In this document: positions 1-12,258 of the stretch, in pieces | Layout: each line of letters opens with the position of its first letter | How positions within the stretch are numbered: the stretch's first letter is position 1 | Assembly: GCA_963514095.1 (NCBI GenBank) | Contig: OY741265.1 | Location: 30,056,290 to 30,120,289 of the forward strand | DNA: 64,000 nt | Source of the DNA: Eutrigla gurnardus | Taxonomy: Eukaryota; Chordata; Actinopteri; Perciformes; Triglidae | Direction: 5' to 3' | Notes under the pieces: model-generated | Seen by the model: only the letters and a program-made list of their open reading frames with translations | Databases searched by the model: none | Told to the model about the DNA's origin: nothing | Made by a program: the position numbers and the translations under genes

Positions 1-37
<37 letters not shown>
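1..37. repeat. (GT)n microsatellite at the window edge
   Basis: Uninterrupted GT dinucleotide run that is cut by the start of the window, so its true length is unknown. Confidence 0.98.
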
Positions 38-38
<1 letters not shown>

Positions 39-961
39 ACCCTTTTGTTTGAGTGGGTTTTTTGCTGAGTCTGTTAGAGAGTGTGTGCATGCTTCTAAAA
101 TAATGTGAGGGCTAGTTGAGTTTTTGGAGCTGCTGACAAATCGAATTAAAACTTGGAGATATCTATCAGGTACACACACCCACACACACACACACACCCT
201 GACCAAGATAAGCGGTTGCAGATAATGGATGGGTGGAATTATTTTCGTCACTCGTTTGTGACTCGCTAGTCACGTGAGTCCCAAGTCACACGAGTCATTA
301 TTTATCCGAAGCTTTTTGCTACGTAGCAAACACAACAACAAAAAGTGTAACAAATCCCTTCAAGCATAAATCCTCTCCATCCACATGTCATATCTTGGTA
401 AGAGGGTGAATTCAAATCAAACACAGGCGATGCCAGCAGCAGCATTGGCCACAAATTAGAGGAACCATTTCACGACTGAGTGGAGCGACGGCCAATGGCA
501 AGCTGAGCCCCGAGTGTGAACCAATCGAGAGAGTCATTGAGTGGAAAAATACACGAGAACAAGTCACCCCCCCAATTACATTTTTAGATTGAGGGCACCC
601 ATCAGCCCATTTACAACGATTAATTTATGACACATGTTAAAAAGAGCCGCTTAAATTTACTGTTTCATTATTTGCAGTAGTCATCTTCAGCATCCTTTGC
701 TTGGAGACACATCACTAACATGGGTGTTCTATTGCATGACCCTGAGACTGCCTGCAGTCAGTGTGTCCTTCTAGTCATGGTGGCTATTAGTGCTCATGCG
801 AACCAGCCAGGCCTGTGTGTACAGAGTTTCTCCTGTATTCATTTTAGTGCACCACAGCAGAATCAGTGATATCCTGCTCTCGTGTTTCACCGAGTGGGAG
901 CTTTAGTTGACACACACCCAGAGTGGAGGAGAGGCCGGTGAAGTGAAGATGAACATTGTCG
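38..961. other. Non-coding stretch, nothing recognised
   Basis: No supported ORF or RNA gene. A short imperfect CA run lies near 172-197. The rest is unique-looking sequence up to the hAT-like element at 970. Confidence 0.6.
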
Positions 962-969
962 GTACCGGT

Positions 970-1317
970 CAGGGACGGACTGGGACCAAAAATCAGCCCT
1001 GGCCATTTGGCCCAGGCCGGCCCACCACATAAGATCACAAATAGCCACTCTGTCAGAAAGAGTTGGTGCCCTACTTATCGAGGATAGGTCCTCACCGCAG
1101 AGGCCCCAGGTTCAAAATCGACCGGCGGCCCTTTCTGCAATGTCTCTCTCTCGATCTTTGACTTAGGTGTTTTGGGCCAGCCCAGTGTCAAAACAATGGG
1201 CCACAGATCTAGGCCTCCCACTTTTATAGGCCGGTTCATGGGCAGGACAAACAAACAAAAAAGTGTCGGTGGTCAGCCCCAAAAATGCCCGGTATGCAGA
1301 TGGCCAGTCCGCCCCTG
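970..1317. mobile_element. hAT-like non-autonomous element (348 bp)
   Basis: The left end CAGGGACGGACTGG and the reverse complement of the right end CAGGGGCGGACTGG match at 13 of 14 positions. The 8 bp on either side, GTACCGGT (962-969) and GTACTGGT (1318-1325), match at 7 of 8. An 8-bp duplication with CAGGG-type ends is the signature of the hAT superfamily. There is no transposase ORF, so it would be mobilised in trans. Superfamily assignment is by ends and duplication only. Confidence 0.8.
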
Positions 1318-1325
1318 GTACTGGT

Positions 1326-2045
1326 TACAAACAGGCTCTGTAGTGAACGACACGCTAACTTTTTGTTGTTTTCTTTTTCTTTGCTGAGCCAGAGCAGAGA
1401 ATATTCCATTCAAACAGATCCTCATTTTGTTAATGGAGTGCACCAGACTCCATTTGAAAAATCGCCTTTTAAACGCTTCATTACATAAATGTACGCTGGT
1501 GTACTTCACACCCACAGAGGAACCTGCTGTACAAGTGACATGGATCTAATTCATGCCAATTGGATTTAGAAAAGTGATTGATAAATACTAGGAATAATTA
1601 GTGATCTTTTTTTTAAAGATAAAAAACTTGTGGGATGTGGTGTGATGGTAGGTGGTAGAATGAGTGTTTACCCAACATGAAGTGACATTTTTTTTACTTC
1701 ACGTTAATCAGTGTGCCATATTAAAGTTAACAATGAATTGAATTATTAATATTTCACAATAATATAATAATAATCAATCGTTAAAAAATGTTTCCATCCA
1801 TATCGGGAACGTGCATGGCAACATTTAAAAAAAAAAGATATGTTTCCTTTAAGACCGCCATCCTCATCAGAGTTGAAACCAACCAATCACAGGTAGAGTA
1901 GGGCAGGTCTTTGCACAATACTGGTGGCAGATGGCAACAACTCTAAATGGCTGTGAAAGAGTTCAATTAGCATGCAAGAGGAGGGCAGAACATTTCCAAA
2001 AAACTCTCTTGCACACTTCCTGCTAATGGTTAGGCTACAGTGTGC
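1326..2045. other. AT-rich non-coding stretch
   Basis: Contains homopolymer A/T runs and no ORF of interest. I see nothing else in it. Confidence 0.6.
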
Positions 2046-4156
2046 TAATCAAGTCAAGTCACTTTTATTTATATAGCACACTTAACAAACAACAGTAGTT
2101 GACCCAAATTGCTTCACAGTAGAGAGAAATTCTGGCGGAATACAAAATACAAAGACTCAAAAGCCTCACAGTTAAGATCAATATTAAAAATAGAATAAAA
2201 GGGGATTAGAAATGCAAATAAATACAACTAAAATATGAATATAATAATGAAAAACACAACAACAAAATTAAACTAATAAATAGTAAGGCTTGTTATGGGA
2301 ATTTTGGATGTTTGTAATTTATAATCAGAATCTTTGTCAGGTCAGACGTTGATCCGCATCTCCTCTTTCTAACTGTTATTGTGAGCAAGGATGGGGGTGA
2401 TGTGTTCTCTTTTCTTGGTACATGTTAAAAGTCATGCAGCTGCAATTTGCACCAGCTGTAATATGGTTGATTGTATTAAAACTGAGTATCGAGAATTACA
2501 ATAGTCTAGCCTAGAGGTGATAAAATCATGGATGACTTTCTCTAGATCGCTGTGTGATAAAACTGATTTCACCTTGGCAACATTTCTCAGATGATTAAAA
2601 ACTCCCACTCACAACACTGCTGACCTGTTTTAGAGAGCTGTCCAGCCAAACCCCCTGTTTTTTTACAACCAGACTTAGGTTGCAGCCAGAGGGCCAAGTG
2701 CTTTGCATAATCCCAAAAAGTCACTTGGTGCTCAAAAAAGGATAACTTTTGTTTTTTAGGCATCCAAGATTTGTCCACCAGTTTATCCATTGTGCAAATG
2801 CTGTTGGGTAAATGGGGAGGTCTAGTTGTGTGTCATCTGCATAACAGTGCTAATGAATGTTGTTTTTCTCTAAAATTGAGCTCAGGGGAAGCATATACAA
2901 TGAAAATAAAAGAGGGCCTAAGATGGAACCTTGTGGCATACCACACTTGATGGTAGAAGATGAGGAGGAGCAATTTCCTAGCTGAACTGAAAATGTTCTA
3001 TCTGAGAGATAGGATGAGAGCCAGTCTTACACAGGGCCCTGCAGGCCTACTATATCCCTAAGGCATTGTAAAAGGATGCTGTGGTCGATTGTGTTGCATG
3101 CTGCACTGAGGTCAAGCAGGACTAAAATAGCACAAGAGCCAGAGTCAACACAGAGCAAGATGTCATTGAGAACTTTCAGCAGGGCTGATTCTGTGCTATG
3201 CAAGGCTCTAAAACCAGACTGGAATTTGTCAAAGATGCTATGGGTGTTCAAGTAGGTGGATAGTTGTAAAGAGACATTTTTTTCCAGGATAGAGACAAAG
3301 TGTAATTTGGAGATAGGCCTATAGTTTTTATGATCAAATGGATCAAGGCTGGGCTTCTTAAGAAGGGGTAGAATGGCATGCTTGAAGGAGGAGGGGACAG
3401 TGCCATTTGACAAGGAGCATTATACCAAGGCTAATATGAGGGGGCTGATTGCAAGAAAAATATCTAATATTTAAAATGCGTGAGGGAATGATATCGGAGG
3501 GACAGCATGTTGCCTTCATTTTGACCACTATTTCAAACAGCTGGGAGAGTGAGACTGGAGTGAAATCCTGGAGGTGGCTATCTGAAGGAAATTGCATCTC
3601 CGGGAGAGCAGATACTGGAGGGAGAAGTTAGCTCTGATCGAATCAATCATATCAATGAAAAAATGTAAACACTTCTCGCACAGTTCTGTTGAGGGGACAA
3701 GAGACACAGCGGAAGATGGATTTAAAATAGAATTGATTGTATCAAACAACACTTTCTGTCTATGGACATTACTGTTGATGATATTTGAGTGATATTCAGC
3801 CTTTGCCAGCTTGACGCTTGCTGGTAATGCTGTAGCTGATCAAAGAAAATTTCATACATGACTTTGAGTTTTTCTTTTTTCCAGCTGTGCTCAGTTTCCC
3901 TACACTCGCGCCGGAGTGCACGAGTGGTCTCATTTAGCCAGGGAGAGACTGGGATTGTCTTAGGTCTCTGAGGTGGGGCTACCTGATTAAGGGTGTCAGA
4001 GAAAGAGTAGTTCAGAAGGGTGGCTAGTTCCTCAGTGTCAGAGCAAGTAAGGATGCTATCAGAGAGTCGGGGTAGCTGGGTGGCACATATATATAAGGTT
4101 GCCTGACCATGCTCTACCCAGTATCTTAAAATGATGGATGATAGTAAGATAGCCAA
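2046..4156 (-). mobile_element. 5'-truncated L2-type LINE, minus strand, degenerate
   Basis: Non-LTR retrotransposon fragment read right to left. Segments 4156-3722 and 3752-3528 are the linker upstream of reverse transcriptase. Segment 3413-3027 carries the fingers/palm start, with PLLKKPSLD, NYRPIS, FQSGFR and LDLSAA(C)NTIDHS. The catalytic block YADDTQLD lies at about 2820-2843, and the C-terminal part continues to about 2340. A typical L2 3' UTR follows, ending in GTGCTATATAAATAAA and TTGACTTGACTTG-like repeats at about 2046-2110. Stops and frame changes separate the pieces (stop at 3027), and in LDLSAA(C)N a Cys stands where the family normally has Phe next to the first catalytic Asp, so the copy is dead. 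ORF1 and the endonuclease are missing, as usual for 5' truncation during target-primed reverse transcription. Confidence 0.85.
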
Positions 4157-5268
4157 ACATATTCATATTATATATATTGAAATCCCTGACTTTACAGTGT
4201 ATGTTTGGTGTTTTAGCTGTACTTAATGTTAGTGATGCTAGATGCCGGTGCTGTTTCTATGGGTAAACTATAGTTACAAGTCTGCTAATCGTTCCGATAC
4301 CATGACTTCCTTAAAGTAATGGATTTCCAGTAGAAACCAGATCATTTGTAGCTTTCTGGTTTTAAAAAGATATACGTTTCGGTTACACCTACCAGATGTA
4401 ATAAGCAGTCATTTAATTTGCTCTTTAAATCTTATAACTAAACAAAAAATGTGTACCAAGTCCCATTCACTTACATGTTTAATTTACAGTTTGTTTTTCA
4501 AGGAGCCATTCTCTTACAACGTGGATGCCACTAAATTTCTCTTTTTCCTTACAATGGGGAATGTACTATTTTTGTAGTCCACAAACAACTTTACTCATTC
4601 GGTCAACGTGTTAAGATCACATGTTGTCTAGTGTTTGAGTGTAGAGCCTGAATATGGAGGCTACAAAGAGCCACGAGACTCTCAGTAGCATGGTGGTGTT
4701 TGTAGGTTACCACATCTGGCTGCAGAGTGTAACAGACAGAGCTGTCCACAGGCCTTATATCAAACACACACACAGACACACACACACACAGATGGACGCA
4801 TGGTCAGTGATGTAGGTTAAGTACCTGGCTCATGGGCTCAACATCTGTATTTCCTCCTGGAATCATGCACGTCTGCTTCCTGACCTTCTTTAACATCCTT
4901 CTCTTCCCCTATCCTCCCCCTTTTTTAGCCTGTTTTTATAAAATCACTGACTACATATCTGCATTGCATTTAGTGTGCATGTTTTCCTTCCAGGGAAATG
5001 CAGATTTGCTTCCAATAAGACAGCCGAGAGATCGCTGGTTACAGTTTAATGCTGTGCTTATACCAAAAGCAAATATTTCAAGTGGTGATTGCAAACAAAG
5101 TAAATGCAAAGACCCAAATAGATACAAATCCATGCTGGGCAGAGCAGATGATGGGAATACGCAAAAATGTGTGTAATTTGCACAAGTTTAAATATATTAA
5201 CTCAAGCGTTGTCTCTAAAGCCATTAAGATCCTCCTCCTGCCGTCCTGATGTTGTTAAATGATAAATG
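4157..5268. other. Non-coding stretch, nothing recognised
   Basis: No protein-like ORF. It contains a short broken CA run at about 4767-4792. The 114-codon frame at 4832-5176 has no recognisable domain and I do not consider it a gene. Confidence 0.55.
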
Positions 5269-5492
5269 GAGGAAACAAATGTCTCCTGTGTCTGTGGTCC
5301 CCCAGAGGTCTAGATAGTAGCTCACATTAGTCCAGAGACCAGACCAGACTATGTGGAGAAACCAGAGACTGTCTGTGGTCCCCCAGAGGTCTAGATAGTA
5401 GTTCACACTAGTCCAGAGACCAGACCAGACTATGTGGAGAAACCAGAGACTGTCTGTGGTCCCCCAGAGGTCTAGATAGTAGCTCACATTAG
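5269..5492 (-). repeat. Dispersed repeat with 81-bp minisatellite (copy D, about 2.4 units)
   Basis: Two full 81-bp units (5299-5379 and 5380-5460) and a partial third (5461-5492), each beginning CCCCCAGAGGTCTAGATAGT on the plus strand. The flank GTCTCCTGTGTCTGTGGT is shared with the copy at 48 kb. Because 81 is a multiple of three, the minus strand stays open as a 27-residue repeat, giving a spurious ORF. The same family occurs at 17283-17745, 44316-44680 and 48030-48640. Confidence 0.9.
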
Positions 5493-5780
5493 CCCCGCCT
5501 CCTCTCTGATGTGAATAAACACAAATGAACCGCGGTTAAACTTGCATCAGTTATGCTCTTTCATGCTAAATTACTTGATTGATTTCCAAGAAAGTTATGA
5601 ACACATGAATACAGTATTTAAAGTGGTGTCGACAAAGTCCTACCTGATGGTGACAAACAAAGCTTGTTTGAAAAAAAGTGACCTGTAATACATAGCATCT
5701 TCTATTTTATCCTGTGTGATGCCCGTCAGCACAGAAGATAAGCTTCCTCTATTTGCTTCCTACTGAACTCAAAACACACG

Positions 5781-5840
<60 letters not shown>

Positions 5841-5960
5841 GAATATTTCATGACAGGAACTTGGTTTCTGCTGCATGCAATGTTTTTTTGTTTGAATATT
5901 CTGCTGATGAGGGTTTATCCTGTGCTATCTGGCTACACACACACACACACACACACACAT

Positions 5961-5999
<39 letters not shown>

Positions 6000-7030
6000 G
6001 GCAACAGATTAACTTGACATGGCAGAAGTAGAGTCATCTACAGCTAAATCTCTACAGTTACGTAAATACAACAGTCCAAGCAGCAGCAATGGGAAGAAAT
6101 AAAGAGGAGGAGCTGACTGATGACAAAAATATGGTTCCATATACATTTCCATTAGTTTTATACTGGTTCAGTGTTTGTTTTATGCTGGTGAGATTGGAAA
6201 AAAAACTGCATGTGAGAGTAAATTTGATCTCAAATGAAAGGAAAAGCACTTGGAAAAGTATGGAACATGTTCGGTCTTTGTGCAGAACTAAAATGTGCAG
6301 GAGCTTTGTGTTATTGAATGTTTCTTTAACATAAATTATAAACTGCATTTTGCAATATTTCCACCCAACACACACACATCAAATGACTCAAGTTATAGTT
6401 ATAGTATAGTATAATTACTCCAGGGATATGTCCTGTATGACAAAATAACTTGGCAGTGGACCTAACTTGAAACTGCAGTATACTATATGAAGGGTATTAC
6501 CACTAACCTGCATTAGCACTTCACATTGGCAGCAAATATGACTCACTAATAGTTCATATTCGTATATGAAGATTCAGAGCAGCAGTCAGTACATCATGCA
6601 GCTGCAAAGCAATAATGACTGTAAATGAGTGCGGTAAGGATTCACTGATGTCAAAATGATCCTGAAATGAAATTGAAATCCAGTTCTCTGCTTCCCAACA
6701 ACATGATTGGCATCGGTCACATGGCCTCGAGCATTGTTCTTTCTAGAGAGAAAAAAGTCATGTAATGTGGGCGGATCACAAAGTGACAATTTGTTCTGAT
6801 CTTCTCCCTTTGGCCATGGAGAGAGGGGGAGGAGAGAGAGGGAGGGAGAGAGAGAGAGAAGGGGGGATGGGGTGTTTAGTATGAAACCTCTCAGCCAAAT
6901 ATTTGCAGTGAAAGGTCCGTCGTTGTCCATTAGGGTCTCTCTCTCTTTTTCTCTCTCTCTCTCTCACTCTTTCTTTCTGTTTTCTGGGTGCATTAACCTC
7001 CTCTTCACAATGCTCCCAAACAAAGGAAGG
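5493..7030. other. Non-coding stretch with two long CA tracts
   Basis: CA microsatellites occupy 5783-5832 and 5935-5995, interrupted only by single variants. A purine/pyrimidine-biased stretch (GA and CT runs) lies at 6818-6985. No gene is recognised. Confidence 0.6.

Positions 7031-7032
<2 letters not shown>

Positions 7033-7101
<69 letters not shown>
7033..7101. repeat. (TG)n microsatellite, about 34 units
   Basis: Nearly pure alternating purine-pyrimidine tract of about 69 bp. Confidence 0.98.
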
Positions 7102-7109
<8 letters not shown>

Positions 7110-7217
7110 TGCTCTGTCACTACTGTCCTCCCTCAACAAACACTTATCCACAAAACACCTGCACATGAAAAAAACACTTGTAATGCATTAACGCAATAAT
7201 CCTCCCACCTGCATCTG

Positions 7218-7218
<1 letters not shown>

Positions 7219-7263
<45 letters not shown>

Positions 7264-7400
7264 AACATGTGTCAAAGAGCTGTCTGATAAATGTGTGTAA
7301 TGTGTTCAGTGTTTAAATCCTCCTACAGGACAAACAGACAGCATGTTCAGACAGACCTGCGTCACTACAGCCACTTAGGCCTCCCCCAACACCCCCCCCC

Positions 7401-7431
<31 letters not shown>

Positions 7432-7436
7432 ACACA
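7219..7436. repeat. CA tract, then C homopolymer joined to a CA tract
   Basis: CA run at 7219-7261. A 26-base C run (7392-7417) passes directly into CA repeats up to 7436. Poly-C joined to CA recurs in the window, at 15018-15058 and 63075-63125. Confidence 0.95.
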
Positions 7437-9099
7437 GTATGTGCAGTGTGGTTACACTCGGCTATGAGGTATATGAAGCGGCAGCTGCATCCTGATGAAG
7501 ACTCAAGTTAAAGTCGTGTCCCAATCCAGCGTCCTCACTGGAGAGGGACGTCTCTGCTTACCGCATCATTTCCAATAAATACAACCAAAGCTTCTTTATT
7601 GAGCTGACATTTGACCTCTTCGGAGGTCAGTTCAACGCCCCCATCCGGCTAACAAGACGAAGACATTGCATCATAAATACGAAGACGCAGAATCATAAAT
7701 ACATTACTGATGACACATTCCATTGGTTCTTGTCCTGGTGATATGCACATAGAATGAACATTAACTGGATCATCTAACTGGTTTCCAGTGACATCAAGAA
7801 GAGGACATGTATATATTCTACTTTATCAAGACATAATGTCTGAAGACGTTAAGCAGGACAATCTATACTAGATATGATGTTCTGTTTCCTGTGTAAAATC
7901 AACTGTAATATTTCATTTAAGATCATAAATAAAATGAGACAGACTATGAGAATGCTGAATCTCCCAAAGCAAGACCACATTTGTGAGTTTTTCTGTGTGA
8001 AACCGTGTCCTGAGAGACACTCAGAGGTAACAGATGCGGGTGTATGGATGGTTGTACTGGCTACACCTGTAGTGCACACACGGAGAACAGGCGCATGAGT
8101 GGAAACAATAAGCTCTGATCTTTTCTTTCTCTTCATTTACCATTATCATTCCCCTGTCATCCAGTCTGTCACTTTAATCTCTACCGTTGGTCAAACTGAG
8201 TATGTAACTGTTGGTTTCACAGGACACGAACACCACTCTCCTGGGTGAAAGTCCTGTGTCAAAAAGGCCACAACAACATACGTGATCCTGGAGAAATTAC
8301 ATTCTATTGAAACATAAGTGAGCATGCAGTTTTTTTTTGCTGTAATTGCTTCTCTGCAATACCAACATGTCAGGAGTCAACTATTATGAGACAATCAATA
8401 ACTGCCATGAGCTATCATCAGTAGTGACACACATCATATCTTGTGTAATCTCACTGTAGATGTCTGACAGATGTCTGATGTCTAGATACATCTACAACTA
8501 CCATGTTGTATTATAAAGTCAGAATCTATTCATAAAGTACAGAAGAGAAAATAAAAGTAAAAAACAGAAAGAAATAAAAAAAAGAATGCAGCAGCTTGAA
8601 TGACATGCACACATCAGATAATCCATATTTTTCCAATCAACTGTGTCAGACTGATCAGTGTGTGTGTGTGTGTGACAGCTGTAGCTTTTCTTTTCCTACA
8701 TCCTGAATAATCACTGACATTTTAAAACCAAGCAGGTTAACCATCGCTACCATTCACAGTAATAGTAATAATAACATACAGGGTTCTACTGAAAGAATGA
8801 CTTTTCAAACACACAGAGTACCGACGGCAGCCTGATTCACACGTGGGAACACATTCCCCAGTGCTTTCTGTTTTCAGGCTGATAGGTAGGGAATAAAAAC
8901 CAGCGTGCACAGAGACTGTGTGAGCTGTGAGGGATGTAAATCCACGGTAGAGTACAGTCGGATGGACAGAACTCAAGGAAAAATAATTTTCAAAAACACA
9001 TACATTGTCATGTTTTTTGTTTAAAAGGTGACTAAAATATACTTGTGTGCAGAAAACAAAAGTGTAAAAGTGAAAGGGGGTTGGCTTGTTCTCCCCTTT
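7437..9099. other. Non-coding stretch, nothing recognised
   Basis: No ORF with a recognisable domain on either strand. Short TG repeats occur near 8660. Confidence 0.55.
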
Positions 9100-9102
9100 T
9101 CC

Positions 9103-9134
<32 letters not shown>

Positions 9135-9640
9135 GTGTCCAGACATACATCAGTACCTCTGTCAGTGTAGTCCTTGCGTCCAGGTGTACAGCAGTGCTGG
9201 GTGACTGTGTGGTATCTCCATCCCCATCAGCTCTTCAGCATCCAAGAAACCCAAAGAGAAAGCACAAAGAGCGAGCGTCTGTCAGTCAAATCCAGCGCTG
9301 AGACACACAGACAGCAGATGGAACAACCGTGAACACGGAGGACAACACTACACTCTGTCCATGTCTTTCTATTTTCTTCTTCCTCACTCTCTCTCTATCC
9401 CTTTCTCTCTCTCTCTCTGCCCTCACTGTTCTCACTACGTGCTCTCTCTCTCCCTCCCTCTCTCACACTGATTCTCCATCTGTCACCGCCCCCTCTCATT
9501 CACCCCTCCCACCTTATGAATTATTAATGAGCCTCAGACACACACACACACACACACACACCCATGCTGCACTGCTGTCAAACACACTCACACACACACA
9601 CGTTCCCAGCTTTACACAACACACACATGTCAGATGCTGA
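9100..9640. other. CA and CT-rich stretch; weak minus-strand leader-exon candidate
   Basis: CA tracts at 9105-9134, 9538-9561 and 9589-9601, and pyrimidine-rich runs at 9375-9470. Read on the minus strand, this is a GA-rich tract followed by a GC-richer block with a good ATG context and then AGAG/GTACTG near 9150. That resembles a 5' leader exon, but the frame after the ATG stops within about 22 codons. It is not called as a gene. Confidence 0.3.
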
Positions 9641-9921
9641 GGACGACCTTTGTAAAGTCCAAAGTTATGTCTTCATGAGCTCCAGAGGCACGTTCCTCTT
9701 CAGAAAACATGTGGACTAAATCATGAGCCGTTTCTCAATCTGCGTTCTTGTCTGTACTTTGCGTTCTTGGTATTGAGAAACAGCTCTGGTTTTGTCATGG
9801 TAAAGTAAACAAAACAGTAAATTGAACCAAAACAACATAAAACCACAAAAATTATTTCAGCAACAGGTTTTCCCCGTTTGGAGAAACAAGCTTTATGAGG
9901 ACATTATTTTATTACATAGGC

Positions 9922-10028
9922 TATTCAGAAAGTATTCAGACCCCTCGACTTTTTCATTTTTTGTGTTGCAGTCTTATACTAAAATTGTTTAAATTGTATT
10001 TTTAACTCATCAATTTATGCTCAATACT
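9922..10028 (+). mobile_element. Tc1/mariner terminal fragment
   Basis: The stretch beginning TTCAGAAAGTATTCAGACCC and continuing through TGTTGCAGTCTTATACT matches, from family knowledge, the terminal region common to fish Tc1-like transposons. It stops abruptly near 10028 with no transposase and no opposite end nearby, so it is a truncated end. Confidence 0.6.
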
Positions 10029-11196
10029 ACAACGGTGTATTTGGGCCTCTCTGGGAAAAAAACGGAGCAGAGAGAGGTGTGCAATATTCAAAGAAAAAAC
10101 ATTGCAAATTTGCGAGTCTATTACGATGCTAACAACCGGCATTTATGCTAGCTAATTTCCCATGAATGTATGCATTTACCTTTCTAATTAATCCATCACA
10201 ACGTGTGACATTGTCTGTTACGGTCCTTAGGGTGCTGGATGTTGATGCTTATTGTTTGTTTTATTTAAATGAGGCCAAATTGTCATCTTATGGGTGTTTA
10301 TTGATTGGGCAGTTGGGTTAAGATGCTAGCGGTAGCTTTCGGTTGTTGTCATAGCAATGGCAAACATCTGTTGTTAGCGGAACCAAGCAACTTGTTTAGA
10401 TCGGCTATTTATATATTTATAAAGTGGCAAATTTGCTACCTTTTTTCTCTGAATAATGCCCGCCTCTCTCGGCTCCGTTTTTTTTTTTTTTTTTTTTTTT
10501 CCCTACAGTGGTGCTAATACGCTGTCATACAATACCCCCATCAGTTCTCATTACTACATGACTACTTTTTGTAATATTGGTCAGAAAATAAGCCAGTTTT
10601 ACTTTGAGCCCTTTTGTGTTGCTAAAGTGACTGAATTGTTCGACCGTCTTTAAAGAGACTGGTGAGCCACTGATACACCTTGGTCTGGGTAAACTTGTAG
10701 CCATGACAATAAAAGCATTTTAATTTATTCCTTTTTATGTCTTTTTCGGAGCAGTAGTCTCATGTGGACATAAATGAGCAGTTGTATGCATTGTCTTTGG
10801 CTTCCTGTATTAAAGAAGCAGATCTCAGTATACTGTCTGATGAAATAAAAATGTGTGTTCCTGCCACACTCCACACATGTACATGTAACCTATAAAATCT
10901 CAACCACGTCAGCCATGCATGAACTCATTCACACGCAAAACACACAGGTCACGGAGAAGACAGGGCCGATCACGCATGGATGAGGGGCACACACGCACAC
11001 ACACACCAACATCTCACACACACACCAACACACATAGTTGCCCATGCATGCATGCAGCGCAGGCGAGGAAGCCCCCCTCCGCTGGAGGCTATCTGAGTTT
11101 TCTCATGGACGAGACAAGGCTGGAAGTCAGAGAACCGTGTGCATGTGTGTGGATGGAAGCAAAGATACATGGTAGGATTGTACAACACGAGCCTTT
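10029..11196. other. Non-coding stretch with a 23-base T run
   Basis: A poly-T run lies at 10478-10500. Its upstream neighbour, beginning CAACGGTGTATTTGGGCCTC at about 10030, looks repeat-derived but no matching end was found. Imperfect CA repeats lie near 10990-11030. No gene is supported. Confidence 0.5.
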
Positions 11197-11198
11197 TA

Positions 11199-12256
11199 CA
11201 GTTTTTCTCAATTGTTTACACACAAATACTGGTACTTGAGACACAATGACCACAACATGTAACTCATGCACCAACACCCTGAACTACCTCTGCTAAACTG
11301 CAAGCACAATTCCTGCTTTACACTCAAATTGCAGTTTTAAAACACACTTTTTTCAAAACACTACACACAATTCTCTGCATTTGGCACAATTTTCATGAGG
11401 AAAATCTCTTGTTTTCACAAGGAACACACTGCCATTCAAGATTCTAAAGTGAATTTCCCTACTATGCACACTGACTCATCACATGGGAAAACACCTGCAA
11501 CACAGTTTTACAATTTGCAATCAGAGCATTAGCATAAAAGTGCAACAGGTGAGCTCTTCTGTTTTGGAGCAATGGATGCCAACATTGGCAACAGAGGCAG
11601 AGCCAGAGGAGTGAGAGTACGAGGAGGAGCCTAGCATGGATTTCCCCCCCGCTGCTCGGCCATCGCTTGCATTGCCTGTGATGTGGATGAGGTGCTGTGG
11701 CCAGACCGAAACAGAAGAGAGGATGCGGGATAGTTGTTGTTGTTTTGTTTTTTTGTAACTGTATACAGTAAATTCTTCTGGTTTTGTATGTAGACCACTG
11801 TATATGCAACTTTGTGTTGGTTTGGATGAACACTGTGTACATTACAGTATTCTTGTGGGATAAATAAAATATATAAAAACAATATATAACGTATATATAC
11901 TAAAATATTTTACAACACATTTATGTATGTACTGTCTGTAGTGAGTGTAACACTGAACAAAAAAGGCCTAAGTCATTATGGTAAATGGAGAAGAAGTGTT
12001 CATCGTGTTTTACATTGAGCACATCAGTGTTCAACTGGTTCTTATAAATGTCTATTCATATGATGGTTTGTGTGTGTCATTTGAAAACAAAATACCATTT
12101 TGAGAAGAAATAACATTGTTTTGAATGTAAAGTTTCATTTTGCAGGAGAATTGAGGGGTTTTGCCCATTGTGTGTGTGTTTTTTGATTTGTGTGTAGAGT
12201 TCTGAGAGTATGAGGCATGCGTTCAGAAAATGTGTGTAAACAATCGAGAAAAACTG
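11199..12256 (+). mobile_element. Tc1/mariner-type element resembling the ISRm11-like group, internally deleted (1,058 bp)
   Basis: The left terminus begins CAGTTTTTCTCAATTGTTTA and the right terminus is its inverse with one mismatch (A/G) over about 26 bp. A TA dinucleotide flanks both ends (11197-11198 and 12257-12258), the target choice of the Tc1/mariner superfamily. Inside are only a short Arg/Gly-rich N-terminus and a short C-terminus of a transposase, so it cannot move itself. The subgroup name rests on family memory of the RGR-rich start and the acidic CDVDE...LWP C-terminus, and is less certain than the superfamily. Confidence 0.85.
11572..11733 (+). pseudogene. Transposase remnant inside the Tc1/mariner-type element
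   Basis: An ATG at 11572 opens a 20-codon frame with an RGRARG-type basic start that ends in TAG at 11632. About 30 bp later a second frame, ending in TAG at 11731, encodes ACDVDEVLWPDRNRRED, which looks like the C-terminal tail of the same kind of transposase. The whole catalytic DDE core between them is gone. This is an internal deletion, not gradual decay, because both end pieces are still clean. Confidence 0.6.
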
Positions 12257-12258
12257 TA

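Noticed and set aside
5299..5492. Regular direct repeats that might suggest a CRISPR array
   Set aside because: Units are contiguous 81-bp minisatellite copies with no spacers, in eukaryotic-looking DNA.
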